This document shows positions 8,589-17,305 of a stretch of 64,000 nt of DNA, in pieces. Location: positions 248,001 through 312,000 of the forward strand of contig NZ_CP047024.1 of NCBI RefSeq assembly GCF_009796745.1, in the 5' to 3' direction. The translations under genes were made by a program, and so were the position numbers. Every line of letters starts with the position of its first letter. Within the stretch, counting starts at the first letter, position 1. Under the pieces are notes generated by a model, which did no database searches, had not been told where the DNA came from, and saw only the letters and a list, made by a program, of their open reading frames with translations. This DNA is from Paraglaciecola sp. L1A13 (GTDB taxonomy: Bacteria; Pseudomonadota; Gammaproteobacteria; Enterobacterales; Alteromonadaceae).

Positions 8589-10559
8589 AATCCAATCAGT
8601 TCTTCTAAGCATCTAAATAAAATCGTTTTTCTCGGTTCGTCGAGCGCCATCATCGCCTTACTCCTTTTTGCGTTACTTTCCCCTCAGTTAGCTGATCAAA
8701 CCTTTTCGCAGCTGCAAACCATTATTGTGGATAACGGGAGTTGGTTTTATGTGTTAACGGTCGCTACGATTTTAATTTTTGTTATGTATTTGGCCATATC
8801 GAGGCATAGTCAAATTAAGCTGGGGCCGGATCACGCTGAGCCTGATTATTCATTTGTTTCGTGGCTTTCAATGTTGTTCGCGGCAGGCATGGGCATTGGC
8901 TTAATGTTTTTTGGGGTTGCAGAACCTTTAATGCATTTTCTTGCTCCGCCTACGGCAACACCTAGCACCATTGAGGCGGCGCGAGAAGCGATGAAGATGA
9001 CGTTCTTCCATTGGGGATTGCACGCATGGGCGATATACGCTGTTGTTGCGCTTATCTTAGCTTATTTTAGTTATCGTCATAATTTACCTCTAACACTACG
9101 CTCTGCGCTTTACCCTATTATCGGCGATAAAATTTACGGCTGGCGCGGTAACGTGGTCGATATTTTCGCTGTCATCAGTACTATTTTTGGCGTAGCAACG
9201 TCACTGGGTTTGGGAGTGTTACAGATTAGCTCGGGCCTTAATTATTTGTTCGGCTTCCCTATATCTGAGCCCTACCAATTGCTGTTGATTGTGGCAATCA
9301 CTGGTTTGGCTATTGTCTCGGTTGTCAGTGGTTTAGATAAGGGAATTCGCATATTGTCTGAATTTAATATGCTGCTGGCGATTGGCTTACTGGTGTTTAT
9401 TTTACTAGCTGGACCTACCGTATTTTTGTTACAAGCGATGCTACAAAATACCGGGGCGTACTTATCTGATTTGGTACGTAATACCTTTAATCTTTTCGCT
9501 TACGACAAAAAGGACTGGTTAGGCGGCTGGACTATATTCTACTGGGGATGGTGGCTAGCGTGGGCGCCCTTTGTTGGTGTGTTTATTGCTCGTATTTCAA
9601 AGGGCCGCACCATACGAGAATTTTTGATTGGGGTATTGCTGATACCATCTATGTTCACGCTGGCGTGGATGACTATTTTTGGTAATAGCGCGATTGAGTT
9701 AGTGCTTAATCAGGGGAGTACGCAACTAGCGAAGCTGGCGACAGATAACACCCCGGTGGCATTATTTTTATTTCTTGAACACTTCCCTTGGTCAAATGTG
9801 ATATCTGGTGTGGCGGTGCTGATGATTGTCGTGTTCTTTGTCACTTCCTGTGACTCAGGCGCCATGGTGGTTGATATGTTGTGCTCTAACGGTCAAAACG
9901 ATACGCCGGTTTGGCAGCGTATTTATTGGGCCGGCGGGGTCGGTTTAGTTGCTGGCATTTTATTAATGGCTGGTGGACTAAGCGCCTTGCAAACTATGAC
10001 CATAGCCAGCGCTTTGCCGTTTGCAGTGATATTACTGATATCTATGTACGGCTTAATAAAAGCCCTAAGGGTCGAAGAATACAAACGTGAAAGCATGACG
10101 CTTCATGCACCATCAGGGCAAGTCAACGCGGGTAGCGATAGCTGGAAAGAGCGATTACACACCATAGTAGACTTTCCCAATAAGCCTACGGTAGAACGCT
10201 TCGTTGAACAAACCGTCAAACAAGCATTCGACTCGGTGGCGAAAGAATTAACCTTAAAACAGATTGAAGCTAATATTAGCCAATCTGCTGAAGCGATCAC
10301 ATTGACGGTTCAGCATGGCGAAGACGCCGAGTTTGTATACGCGGTCTACCCAACTATTCACCATTTACCTGAATATGGTCAATCAACTGAGACCCCAGTA
10401 CCTGACTCTGATGGGGAATATACCTATTACCGAGCTGATGTGCATTTAAGCGAAGGTGGGCAAAATTACGATATTATGGGTTGGTCGAAGTTAGCGGTGA
10501 TCAACGATGTAATTGATCAATATCACCGCCATTTGCACTTTTTGCATTTGGCAGGTTAG
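8586..10559 (+). CDS. betT: BCCT-family choline/glycine betaine transporter (BetT-like)
   Basis: A 657-residue transporter with about twelve transmembrane helices over residues 15-500. The BCCT signature is clear: FYWGWWLAWAPFVGVF followed by IARISKGRTIREF, plus the conserved GMGIGLMFFGVAEP segment near residue 100. The family moves quaternary ammonium compounds with sodium or protons. A hydrophilic C-terminal extension of about 150 residues (PTVERFV... to HRHLHFLH) is typical of the BetT branch, in which the tail is involved in osmotic activation. Length agrees with BetT (about 650-680). It stands alone, with a TTG start and a clear ribosome binding site; a hairpin follows at 10591. Choline versus betaine cannot be settled from sequence. 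Confidence 0.85.
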   Translation: MNPISSSKHLNKIVFLGSSSAIIALLLFALLSPQLADQTFSQLQTIIVDNGSWFYVLTVATILIFVMYLAISRHSQIKLGPDHAEPDYSFVSWLSMLFAAGMGIGLMFFGVAEPLMHFLAPPTATPSTIEAAREAMKMTFFHWGLHAWAIYAVVALILAYFSYRHNLPLTLRSALYPIIGDKIYGWRGNVVDIFAVISTIFGVATSLGLGVLQISSGLNYLFGFPISEPYQLLLIVAITGLAIVSVVSGLDKGIRILSEFNMLLAIGLLVFILLAGPTVFLLQAMLQNTGAYLSDLVRNTFNLFAYDKKDWLGGWTIFYWGWWLAWAPFVGVFIARISKGRTIREFLIGVLLIPSMFTLAWMTIFGNSAIELVLNQGSTQLAKLATDNTPVALFLFLEHFPWSNVISGVAVLMIVVFFVTSCDSGAMVVDMLCSNGQNDTPVWQRIYWAGGVGLVAGILLMAGGLSALQTMTIASALPFAVILLISMYGLIKALRVEEYKRESMTLHAPSGQVNAGSDSWKERLHTIVDFPNKPTVERFVEQTVKQAFDSVAKELTLKQIEANISQSAEAITLTVQHGEDAEFVYAVYPTIHHLPEYGQSTETPVPDSDGEYTYYRADVHLSEGGQNYDIMGWSKLAVINDVIDQYHRHLHFLHLAG

Positions 10560-10590
10560 GGTCTTAATTCAAATAGCGTGATTGCACCCG

Positions 10591-10628
10591 CGCGACAATA
10601 GCAAAGCTGTAGCTTAAATATTGTCGCG
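10591..10628 (+). terminator. Hairpin downstream of betT
   Basis: CGCGACAATA (10591-10600) pairs perfectly with TATTGTCGCG (10619-10628), with a small inner AGCT/AGCT stem in the loop. It lies 32 bases past the betT stop. There is no clear T-run after it, so it may be a processing or pausing hairpin rather than an intrinsic terminator. Confidence 0.5.
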
Positions 10629-11166
10629 TATGGCTATTAAAATTATCAATGTTTTAGTCCCTATAATATCGGCTGTACGCCCTTTTCTTTAAACACCCGT
10701 TTATCGCCATATCCTTATCCCAATTAAAATAGCCCCATTTTATATCACCGGTATTTACGCGTTATGACTCTTAATAGGGCGCAGTGCATTTAAATAGTGC
10801 GAATTATTTTTCCATATAAATAACGATTATTTAGCCATAATATTTTCTTATAGCATGAAAAACGAATGCTTAATTAGCTGATAATAACGCCCAGCAAGAT
10901 AAGAAAAATTTATACGTTTACACTTTGTTAATAGAATTTTTCATCATTGTAACCATCTGAAAAATATGAATATATTCTGATTCATATTCTATCCTTCCTG
11001 CGCAATCCAAGTTATATCCCATTAACATTCTTTAAATCAGCGATTTAGGTATGGCTTGTGCTTTTGTTCAAAGGCAACGACAAGATTGCAAATGGGTGTT
11101 AGCAAATCCAAATCCGCTCATATAAGCCGAAAAAACGCACATGTTCTTTGAACAGGAGATACACAC
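10629..11166. other. AT-rich intergenic leader of the TonB receptor gene
   Basis: About 540 AT-rich bases with no ORF of note. It presumably holds the promoter of the 11167 gene. A string near 10967-10992 contains GAATATATTC and a nearby inverted GATTCATATTC, which could be an operator, but I cannot assign a regulator. The ribosome binding site ACAGGAGAT sits just before the start at 11167. Confidence 0.4.
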
Positions 11167-13992
11167 ATGAAAAGCCCAAATAGTACCAAATCCATGAAAG
11201 TAACCTATTTAGCTGCAATGATTTCCTCTTCCTTAATGGGTAGTCATGCTTTTGCACAAGAGTCGAATATCGAAGCAGAAAATCTTGACGAAATAAAAAT
11301 GGAATCGATTCAAGTGACTGGTTCAAGAGTTGCTCGTGACGGCTACGACACACCAGCGCCGATCACGCTTATGACCCAAGAAGATATTAATGCCTACGCG
11401 CCCGGTAGTGTGGCTGAATTCGTTAATACCATGCCTTCAGTTACAGGCAGTACGACGGCATCTACCTCTTCGGGTTCTTTAAGTAGTGGAGCATCAGGTA
11501 TTGCTGCGTTAAATTTACGTGCTTTGGGTGTCGGCAGAACGCTTGTTTTGTTTGATGGACAACGAAATGTTGTGTCAGCCTCGACTGGCGAGGTGGACAC
11601 GAATACATTCCCTCAGTCACTGATCAAAAATGTAGAAATTGTGACTGGTGGTGCTTCCTCTGTGTATGGTTCAGATGCCGTTAGTGGTGTTGTGAACTTT
11701 ATTCTTGATAAAGAATATGTTGGTTTTAAGTCGCAAGTTGAATATGGCGAAACGACGTACGGCGACCATGAAAACGGTAAAGTGGTTCTGACTTATGGTT
11801 CAGAGCTAGCTGGTGGTGACGGGCACTTATTACTTAGTGGTGAGTATTACTCAGCAAATGGCATTCATGACACCACACGTGACTGGGCCGAGCAGGGTTT
11901 TGTGGGCATGATTAACCCAGATACCAGTGAAGGTTCTCCTTTCTATTTAGTTGATACCGGTATTGGTATTTCTAATTATACCCCTGGTGGTTTAATTGCA
12001 TCAGGTCCTTTGGAGGGGACTTATTTTGGCGTTGATGGGGCCGTTAATCAACTCGCATACGGCGCAGTATCGGGCCAATGGATGCAAGGTGGCGACTGGG
12101 AATATACAACATCGGGCATGCTTGGAACAAACTCACTGGCGGCTGATGAAGAACGAAAGAACTTGTTCGCCAGATTCAGCTATATGGTGGGCGGCGCTGA
12201 GTTGTATATGCAGGGTTCCTATGCAGAGTATGAAGGCTTAAGTTATTACATTAACCCCACGTCAAAAGGGGTAACCATTTATGCTGATAACGCCTATTTA
12301 CCCTCATCTGTGTCTTCACAAATGGCTGATCTTGGCTTAGCTAGTTTTAGTTTAAATACGAGTAACGTTGACATGCCCGCCTCCGGAGCAAATAACGTGC
12401 GCGATACCACGCGTATCGTGCTAGGCGGGAATGGTGAGTTTCGATTAAGTGATAAGTTCTTCACTTGGGATGCTTATTATCAATACGGCAAAACCAAGTC
12501 TGATGAACATATGACGGGTACTTATAATACGTCACGCCTAGACTTGGCAACCGACGCAATTGTTGACCCGGATTCAGGAGAGGTGGTTTGTCGCTCTACA
12601 CTAACAGACCCTTCAAATGGCTGTATTCCGCTTAACCGTTTAGGCGTTGGTGTTGGTAGTGACGAAGCATTGAGTTACGTGCTGGGGCAACCCCGTCGTA
12701 TACAAGAATTTGTGCAAGATGTTGCCGCTGTAAATTTTAGCACTGGCGACATTGAAGGGTGGGCCGGTCCTATCTCAATCGCATTTGGTGCTGAATATCG
12801 CCATGAACAAATGGATGGCGATGTGGACCCTCAGTATTCGAGTGGTTGGAAATACGGAAACTATAAAGTTACGGAAGGTTCGTACAATGTAAAAGAAGCA
12901 TATGTTGAGACATTGATCCCATTGATGGATGATCTAGATTTCAACGGCGCTGTGCGTTACACCGATTACAGCACCTCTGGGGGAGTGACTACTTGGAAAA
13001 CCGGTCTTACCTATAGACCAATTGAAGATGCAACATTCCGTTTAACTCGCTCACGAGATATTCGGGCTCCAAATCTGAGTGAGTTATATGCTACCGGTAC
13101 CGCCCGTAGCAACTCGGTAACCATAAATGGTGCTTCGGTTCCTATGATTCAAAACCTTCAAGGTAATCCTACTGTGGCACCTGAAGAAGCTGACTCTTGG
13201 GGAGCTGGCGTTATTTTAAGACCTAGTTTTATCGAAAACTTCTCTGCCACCATTGATTACTATGAAGTTGAAATTGACGGGATTATATCGTTTGTTACCG
13301 CCGATGATACGGCGGAATATTGTGTAGAGTATGGCGTGCAAAAATACTGTGACAATATGATTTATGACGCCAGCGGTACGCTACAGACGATTAATCTATT
13401 ATACGACAACCTTGACTCAATGACCGCTAGAGGCGTGGATTACGACGTTACTTACGACTTTGATATGGGGGACATTTTTGACGGTGGATTAGGGGGAGTC
13501 AAGTTGCGTTTCTTGGCAACTAACTATTTAGAAAATATTATTGATAACGGTGTCACAGCGATTGATTCAGCTGGTTCAAATGCTGGCAGCACTCCGGATT
13601 GGAAATACCGAGCTTCGGTTAGTTACAACCTTGATGATATGACTTTCAACATTACCGCCCGCGGTGTAAGTGATGGTGTACTCAACAATTCATATATCGA
13701 ATGTACCACTAATTGCCCTGTCAGTTCCGCACCAAACTACACCATTAATGATAACAGCGTGGATGGCAAAACCTTCTTCGACTTTTATGCTGCTAAAACT
13801 TTTACCTTTGCTGAAGATACGGATGCAGAGTTCTACGTTTCTATTCGAAATGTCTTTGACACCGACCCTGCAATGGTGGCTTATCCGGCCTCTCAGGGTT
13901 CAGAAAATCGTCCTGGCTACCTAGAAACTAACCGCGGGCTTTACGACGTACTTGGGCGTGAGTTCAAACTTGGTGTACGTGTAAATATGTAA
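11167..13992 (+). CDS. TonB-dependent outer-membrane receptor
   Basis: A 941-residue outer-membrane receptor. Signal peptide 1-30 with cleavage after S-H-A-F-A. A TonB-box-like stretch ESIQVTGSR (46-54) is followed by the plug domain, with the characteristic GGASSVYGSDAVSGVVNF segment near residues 161-178. The rest is a 22-strand beta-barrel; the chain ends in an aromatic/hydrophobic strand (FKLGVRVNM), as is usual. A good ribosome binding site (AGGAGA) precedes the ATG. The gene leads a run of exported hydrolases (two M20 amidohydrolases, one metalloprotease), so the ligand is probably a peptide or amino-acid conjugate handled by those enzymes; this is inference from context. An iron-siderophore role is less likely given the neighbours. 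Confidence 0.92.
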   Translation: MKSPNSTKSMKVTYLAAMISSSLMGSHAFAQESNIEAENLDEIKMESIQVTGSRVARDGYDTPAPITLMTQEDINAYAPGSVAEFVNTMPSVTGSTTASTSSGSLSSGASGIAALNLRALGVGRTLVLFDGQRNVVSASTGEVDTNTFPQSLIKNVEIVTGGASSVYGSDAVSGVVNFILDKEYVGFKSQVEYGETTYGDHENGKVVLTYGSELAGGDGHLLLSGEYYSANGIHDTTRDWAEQGFVGMINPDTSEGSPFYLVDTGIGISNYTPGGLIASGPLEGTYFGVDGAVNQLAYGAVSGQWMQGGDWEYTTSGMLGTNSLAADEERKNLFARFSYMVGGAELYMQGSYAEYEGLSYYINPTSKGVTIYADNAYLPSSVSSQMADLGLASFSLNTSNVDMPASGANNVRDTTRIVLGGNGEFRLSDKFFTWDAYYQYGKTKSDEHMTGTYNTSRLDLATDAIVDPDSGEVVCRSTLTDPSNGCIPLNRLGVGVGSDEALSYVLGQPRRIQEFVQDVAAVNFSTGDIEGWAGPISIAFGAEYRHEQMDGDVDPQYSSGWKYGNYKVTEGSYNVKEAYVETLIPLMDDLDFNGAVRYTDYSTSGGVTTWKTGLTYRPIEDATFRLTRSRDIRAPNLSELYATGTARSNSVTINGASVPMIQNLQGNPTVAPEEADSWGAGVILRPSFIENFSATIDYYEVEIDGIISFVTADDTAEYCVEYGVQKYCDNMIYDASGTLQTINLLYDNLDSMTARGVDYDVTYDFDMGDIFDGGLGGVKLRFLATNYLENIIDNGVTAIDSAGSNAGSTPDWKYRASVSYNLDDMTFNITARGVSDGVLNNSYIECTTNCPVSSAPNYTINDNSVDGKTFFDFYAAKTFTFAEDTDAEFYVSIRNVFDTDPAMVAYPASQGSENRPGYLETNRGLYDVLGREFKLGVRVNM

Positions 13993-14026
13993 TTGGGTAT
14001 TAAGTTAAATTTCAAAAGGAATCAGT

Positions 14027-15625
14027 ATGTTTAAACAGAAATTTGTAACAGGTATTTTGGGACTGTCTTTGGTCGTGGGGCCTTTATCGGCTTTAGCTAG
14101 CGCAGATATGACGTTAAATGAGCGTATGGACGCGAAAGCAGAGCTCATTGATGCTGTGGCGAGCAAAGCCAAAGACGTTCAGGTAATGAACGATATGATT
14201 TTTAGCTTTGGTGAGCTTGGTTTTCAAGAGTTTGAGACCTCCGCTTATTTAACCAAAATACTGAATGATAACGGTTTTTCAATTGAAACTGGGATCTCAG
14301 GTATTCCTACGAGTTGGATGGCCACATGGGGAGAAGGTGAGCCCGTTATTGCGCTGGGTTCTGATATTGATGGCATCCCTAAGGCGTCGCAGAAACCTGG
14401 GGTTGCCTATCATGATCCTGTGATTGAAGGTGCGCCCGGTCATGGTGAAGGTCATAACTCAGGGCAGGTCGTGAATATAGTTGCTGCCATAGCGGTTAAA
14501 GAATATATGGAGAAAAATGGCCTCAAAGGAACCATTAAAATATGGCCGGGTGTTGCTGAAGAGCAATTAGGCACTAAGGCCTATTACGTGAGAGATGGAT
14601 ATTTTAAAGACGTTGATGCGGTTCTGTTTTCGCATGTATCTAATGCTTTTAGCACAAGTTGGGGCGCAGGCCGAGGTAACGGCTTAGTATCAGTACAGTA
14701 TGACTTTTTTGGCGAATCGGCACACAGTGCTGGGTCACCTTGGCGTGGTCGTAGTGCACTTGATGCGGCTGAACTAATGAGCGTTGGAATGAACTATCGC
14801 CGCGAACATTTGCGCTTGTCCCAAAGAACGCATTCGATAATTGTGGATGGTGGCGATCAACCGAATGTTGTGCCGCCAAAAGCGAGTATTTGGTACTTCT
14901 TCCGTGAAACGGATTATCCACATATTAAGTCCTTGTGGGAGATTGGCGACAAAATGGCTGAGGGAGCAGCTTTAATGACCAACACTACTTGGGAGTCCAC
15001 GGTACTGGGCTCTGCTTGGCCGCAGCATATGAACAAGGCTATCGCCGAAAATGCCTATTCTAATATCAAGCTGATTGGGATGCCAAAATGGTCAGATGAC
15101 GATATGACCCTAGCCAAAGCACTTCAAAAAGAGATCGGCGTTGAACCTACAGGGTTGAAAACCGAGATTGAAGTGTTGTCGGATCCAATTGATCCGAAGA
15201 AAAATATGGGCGGTGGCTCAGATGATATCGGTGATGTGTCGTGGCAGGTGCCTACAATCACCTTACGTTACCCTGCCAATATCCCCAATTTACCTGGCCA
15301 TAACTGGTCAAATTCCGTGGCTATGGCAACTCCTATCGCGCACAAGGGCGTGCTGGCAGGTGCAAAAGTACAAGCTTTGAATCTGTTTGACTTGATTACT
15401 AGTGATGCACTGATGGAATCAGCCTGGGATTACTACAAAGACGTGCAAACCAAGGATGAAAAGTACATTCCTTTATTAAGTGCTGAAGATACGCCTGCGA
15501 TCCATTTAAACGAGCAAATAATGGCTACGTACAAAGAGCGCATGAAGAAGTTCTACTACGACCCTGCAAAATACGACACATACCTAGAGCAGTTAGGCAT
15601 TACTTACCCAACAGTGAAAGAGTAA
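14027..15625 (+). CDS. Exported M20-family amidohydrolase (AbgB-like), paralog 1
   Basis: A 532-residue enzyme with a signal peptide (1-26, cleavage near LASA). The fold is that of M20 metallo-amidohydrolases: SDIDGIP (near 113), the metal-site motif G138-H-G-E-G-H-N144, and the catalytic pair E178-E179 in GVAEEQ. The closest named relative by motif is AbgB, which cleaves p-aminobenzoyl-glutamate, but AbgB is cytoplasmic and M20D enzymes usually have Cys where E141 stands. Substrate is probably an N-acyl or amide-linked amino acid; not determined. It starts 35 bases after the TonB receptor with AAAGGAATC upstream, and a hairpin separates it from its paralog. Confidence 0.85.
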   Translation: MFKQKFVTGILGLSLVVGPLSALASADMTLNERMDAKAELIDAVASKAKDVQVMNDMIFSFGELGFQEFETSAYLTKILNDNGFSIETGISGIPTSWMATWGEGEPVIALGSDIDGIPKASQKPGVAYHDPVIEGAPGHGEGHNSGQVVNIVAAIAVKEYMEKNGLKGTIKIWPGVAEEQLGTKAYYVRDGYFKDVDAVLFSHVSNAFSTSWGAGRGNGLVSVQYDFFGESAHSAGSPWRGRSALDAAELMSVGMNYRREHLRLSQRTHSIIVDGGDQPNVVPPKASIWYFFRETDYPHIKSLWEIGDKMAEGAALMTNTTWESTVLGSAWPQHMNKAIAENAYSNIKLIGMPKWSDDDMTLAKALQKEIGVEPTGLKTEIEVLSDPIDPKKNMGGGSDDIGDVSWQVPTITLRYPANIPNLPGHNWSNSVAMATPIAHKGVLAGAKVQALNLFDLITSDALMESAWDYYKDVQTKDEKYIPLLSAEDTPAIHLNEQIMATYKERMKKFYYDPAKYDTYLEQLGITYPTVKE

Positions 15626-15633
15626 ATGTGTTT

Positions 15634-15665
15634 ACAGGCCGCACAACTGCGGCCTGTACTTTTTG
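15634..15665 (+). terminator. GC-rich hairpin between the two M20 genes
   Basis: ACAGGCCGCA (15634-15643) pairs perfectly with TGCGGCCTGT (15648-15657) around loop CAAC, followed by ACTTTTTGT. It has the form of an intrinsic terminator or attenuator, so expression of the second M20 gene may be reduced relative to the first or driven partly by its own promoter. Confidence 0.8.
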
Positions 15666-15700
15666 TGCTGAGTGATGATTCCATCTAGAGGATACACCTT

Positions 15701-17299
15701 ATGAAACTGAATAAATTATTGCAATTTAGTGCTATGTTCTTGTCAATGAGTATGGTTTTTGAAGCCGCTGCTACAACCTTTACAGCACAGCAGCGTGCAG
15801 ATGCAAAAGCTCAAGTAGTTGCTGCAGTGGACAAGCAGAAGAAGCTTGCGCAAGTTATGAATGACACCATCTTTTCGTTTGGTGAGCTTGGTTTTCAAGA
15901 GTTTGAAACGTCAGCCTATTTAACCAAGATGTTAAAGGAGGAAGGTTTTGAGATTGAGCAAGGTATTGCGGGTATTCCAACCGCTTGGGTCGCTAAGTGG
16001 GGATCAGGTAAACCCGTTATTGCACTGGGAACAGATTTAGACGGTATTCCTAAAGCGTCACAAAAACCCGGTGTAGCGTATCATGAGCCCATTATTGAAG
16101 GAGCACCGGGCCACGGGGAAGGGCACAACTCGGGCCAAGTAGTGAATATTATTGCCGCCATAGCACTCAAAGACTACATGGCAGAGAATGATATATCAGG
16201 CACCATTGTATTGTGGCCTGGTGTCGCAGAAGAGCAATTGGCGACTAAGGCCTACTATGTTCGTGCTGGGTACTTTAATGATGTTGATGCGGTGCTTTAT
16301 TCACATGTAGGAAGCAGTTTTGGTACGTTTTACGGTAACCCTGGGCTATCAGGATTGGTCTCAGTAAAATATAACTTTTACGGTGAATCAGCCCATAGTG
16401 CAAGCTCGCCATGGCGGGGACGAAGTGCGCTTGATGCCGTTGAATTAATGAGTGTTGGTTTAAACTACCGCAGGGAACATTTGAGACTATCGCAGCGTAT
16501 TCATTCCGTTATCGTTGATGGTGGTGACCAACCCAATGTGGTGCCGCCTAAAGCCAGTTCTTGGTATTTCTTTAGGGAAGTAGATTATCCCCATATCAAA
16601 GCGTTATGGGAGGTTGGCGATAAGGTTGCTGAGGGCGCAGCTTTGATGACGAATACGACTTGGGATTCTGTGGTGATGGGGTCTGCATGGCCACTACATT
16701 CAAATAAGCCTTTGGCTTATAGAGCATACGAAAACATCAAAGCAGTGGGCCTACCTGAATGGTCTGATGACGACTTAACGCTCGCTAAAGCACTGCAAAA
16801 AGAAATCGGTGCAGAAGAAATAGGCTTGCCGCAAGAGATCATGCCAATGGTCGCTCCCCCTCCTTTAGATAAGTTAACTGGGGGCGGCTCAGATGATGTA
16901 GGTGATATCTCTTGGGTGGTACCAACAATTTTCATGTTATATCCGTCAAATATTCCTAATTTACCGGGCCATAATTGGTCAAATGCGGTTTCTATGGCAA
17001 CGCCAATCGCGCATAAAGGCATTATTGCAGGCGCTAAAGCGCATGCCATGACCATGATTGATCTATTTACTGACCCTTCGTTACTCGAAGAAATGGATGA
17101 TTACTTCACCAATACGCAAACAAAAGATCTTAAATATGAATCGTTACTGCGTGAAAAAGACACCCCACAAATTCATTTGAATGAAGATATTATGGGCCAG
17201 TATCGCGATAGAATGCGCGAGTTTTACTATGATGCTGAGAAATACGACACCTACTTAGAACAGTTGGGTATTGATTACCCTACTATTAAATCTGAGTAG
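15701..17299 (+). CDS. Exported M20-family amidohydrolase (AbgB-like), paralog 2
   Basis: Also 532 residues and very similar to the gene at 14027 over the full length, so the two arose by tandem duplication. Signal peptide about 1-24 (VFEAAA). It keeps the metal motif GHGEGHN (near 137-143), the EE pair in GVAEEQ, and the GGGSDDVGDISW motif near residue 390, where late metal-binding residues of the family lie. The N-terminus and the segment at about 380-390 (APPPLDK versus DPIDPKK in paralog 1) differ most, which may reflect different substrates. A ribosome binding site TAGAGGA precedes the ATG. The metalloprotease gene follows after six bases, so these two are co-transcribed. Confidence 0.85.
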   Translation: MKLNKLLQFSAMFLSMSMVFEAAATTFTAQQRADAKAQVVAAVDKQKKLAQVMNDTIFSFGELGFQEFETSAYLTKMLKEEGFEIEQGIAGIPTAWVAKWGSGKPVIALGTDLDGIPKASQKPGVAYHEPIIEGAPGHGEGHNSGQVVNIIAAIALKDYMAENDISGTIVLWPGVAEEQLATKAYYVRAGYFNDVDAVLYSHVGSSFGTFYGNPGLSGLVSVKYNFYGESAHSASSPWRGRSALDAVELMSVGLNYRREHLRLSQRIHSVIVDGGDQPNVVPPKASSWYFFREVDYPHIKALWEVGDKVAEGAALMTNTTWDSVVMGSAWPLHSNKPLAYRAYENIKAVGLPEWSDDDLTLAKALQKEIGAEEIGLPQEIMPMVAPPPLDKLTGGGSDDVGDISWVVPTIFMLYPSNIPNLPGHNWSNAVSMATPIAHKGIIAGAKAHAMTMIDLFTDPSLLEEMDDYFTNTQTKDLKYESLLREKDTPQIHLNEDIMGQYRDRMREFYYDAEKYDTYLEQLGIDYPTIKSE

Positions 17300-17305
17300 C
17301 CGCTA

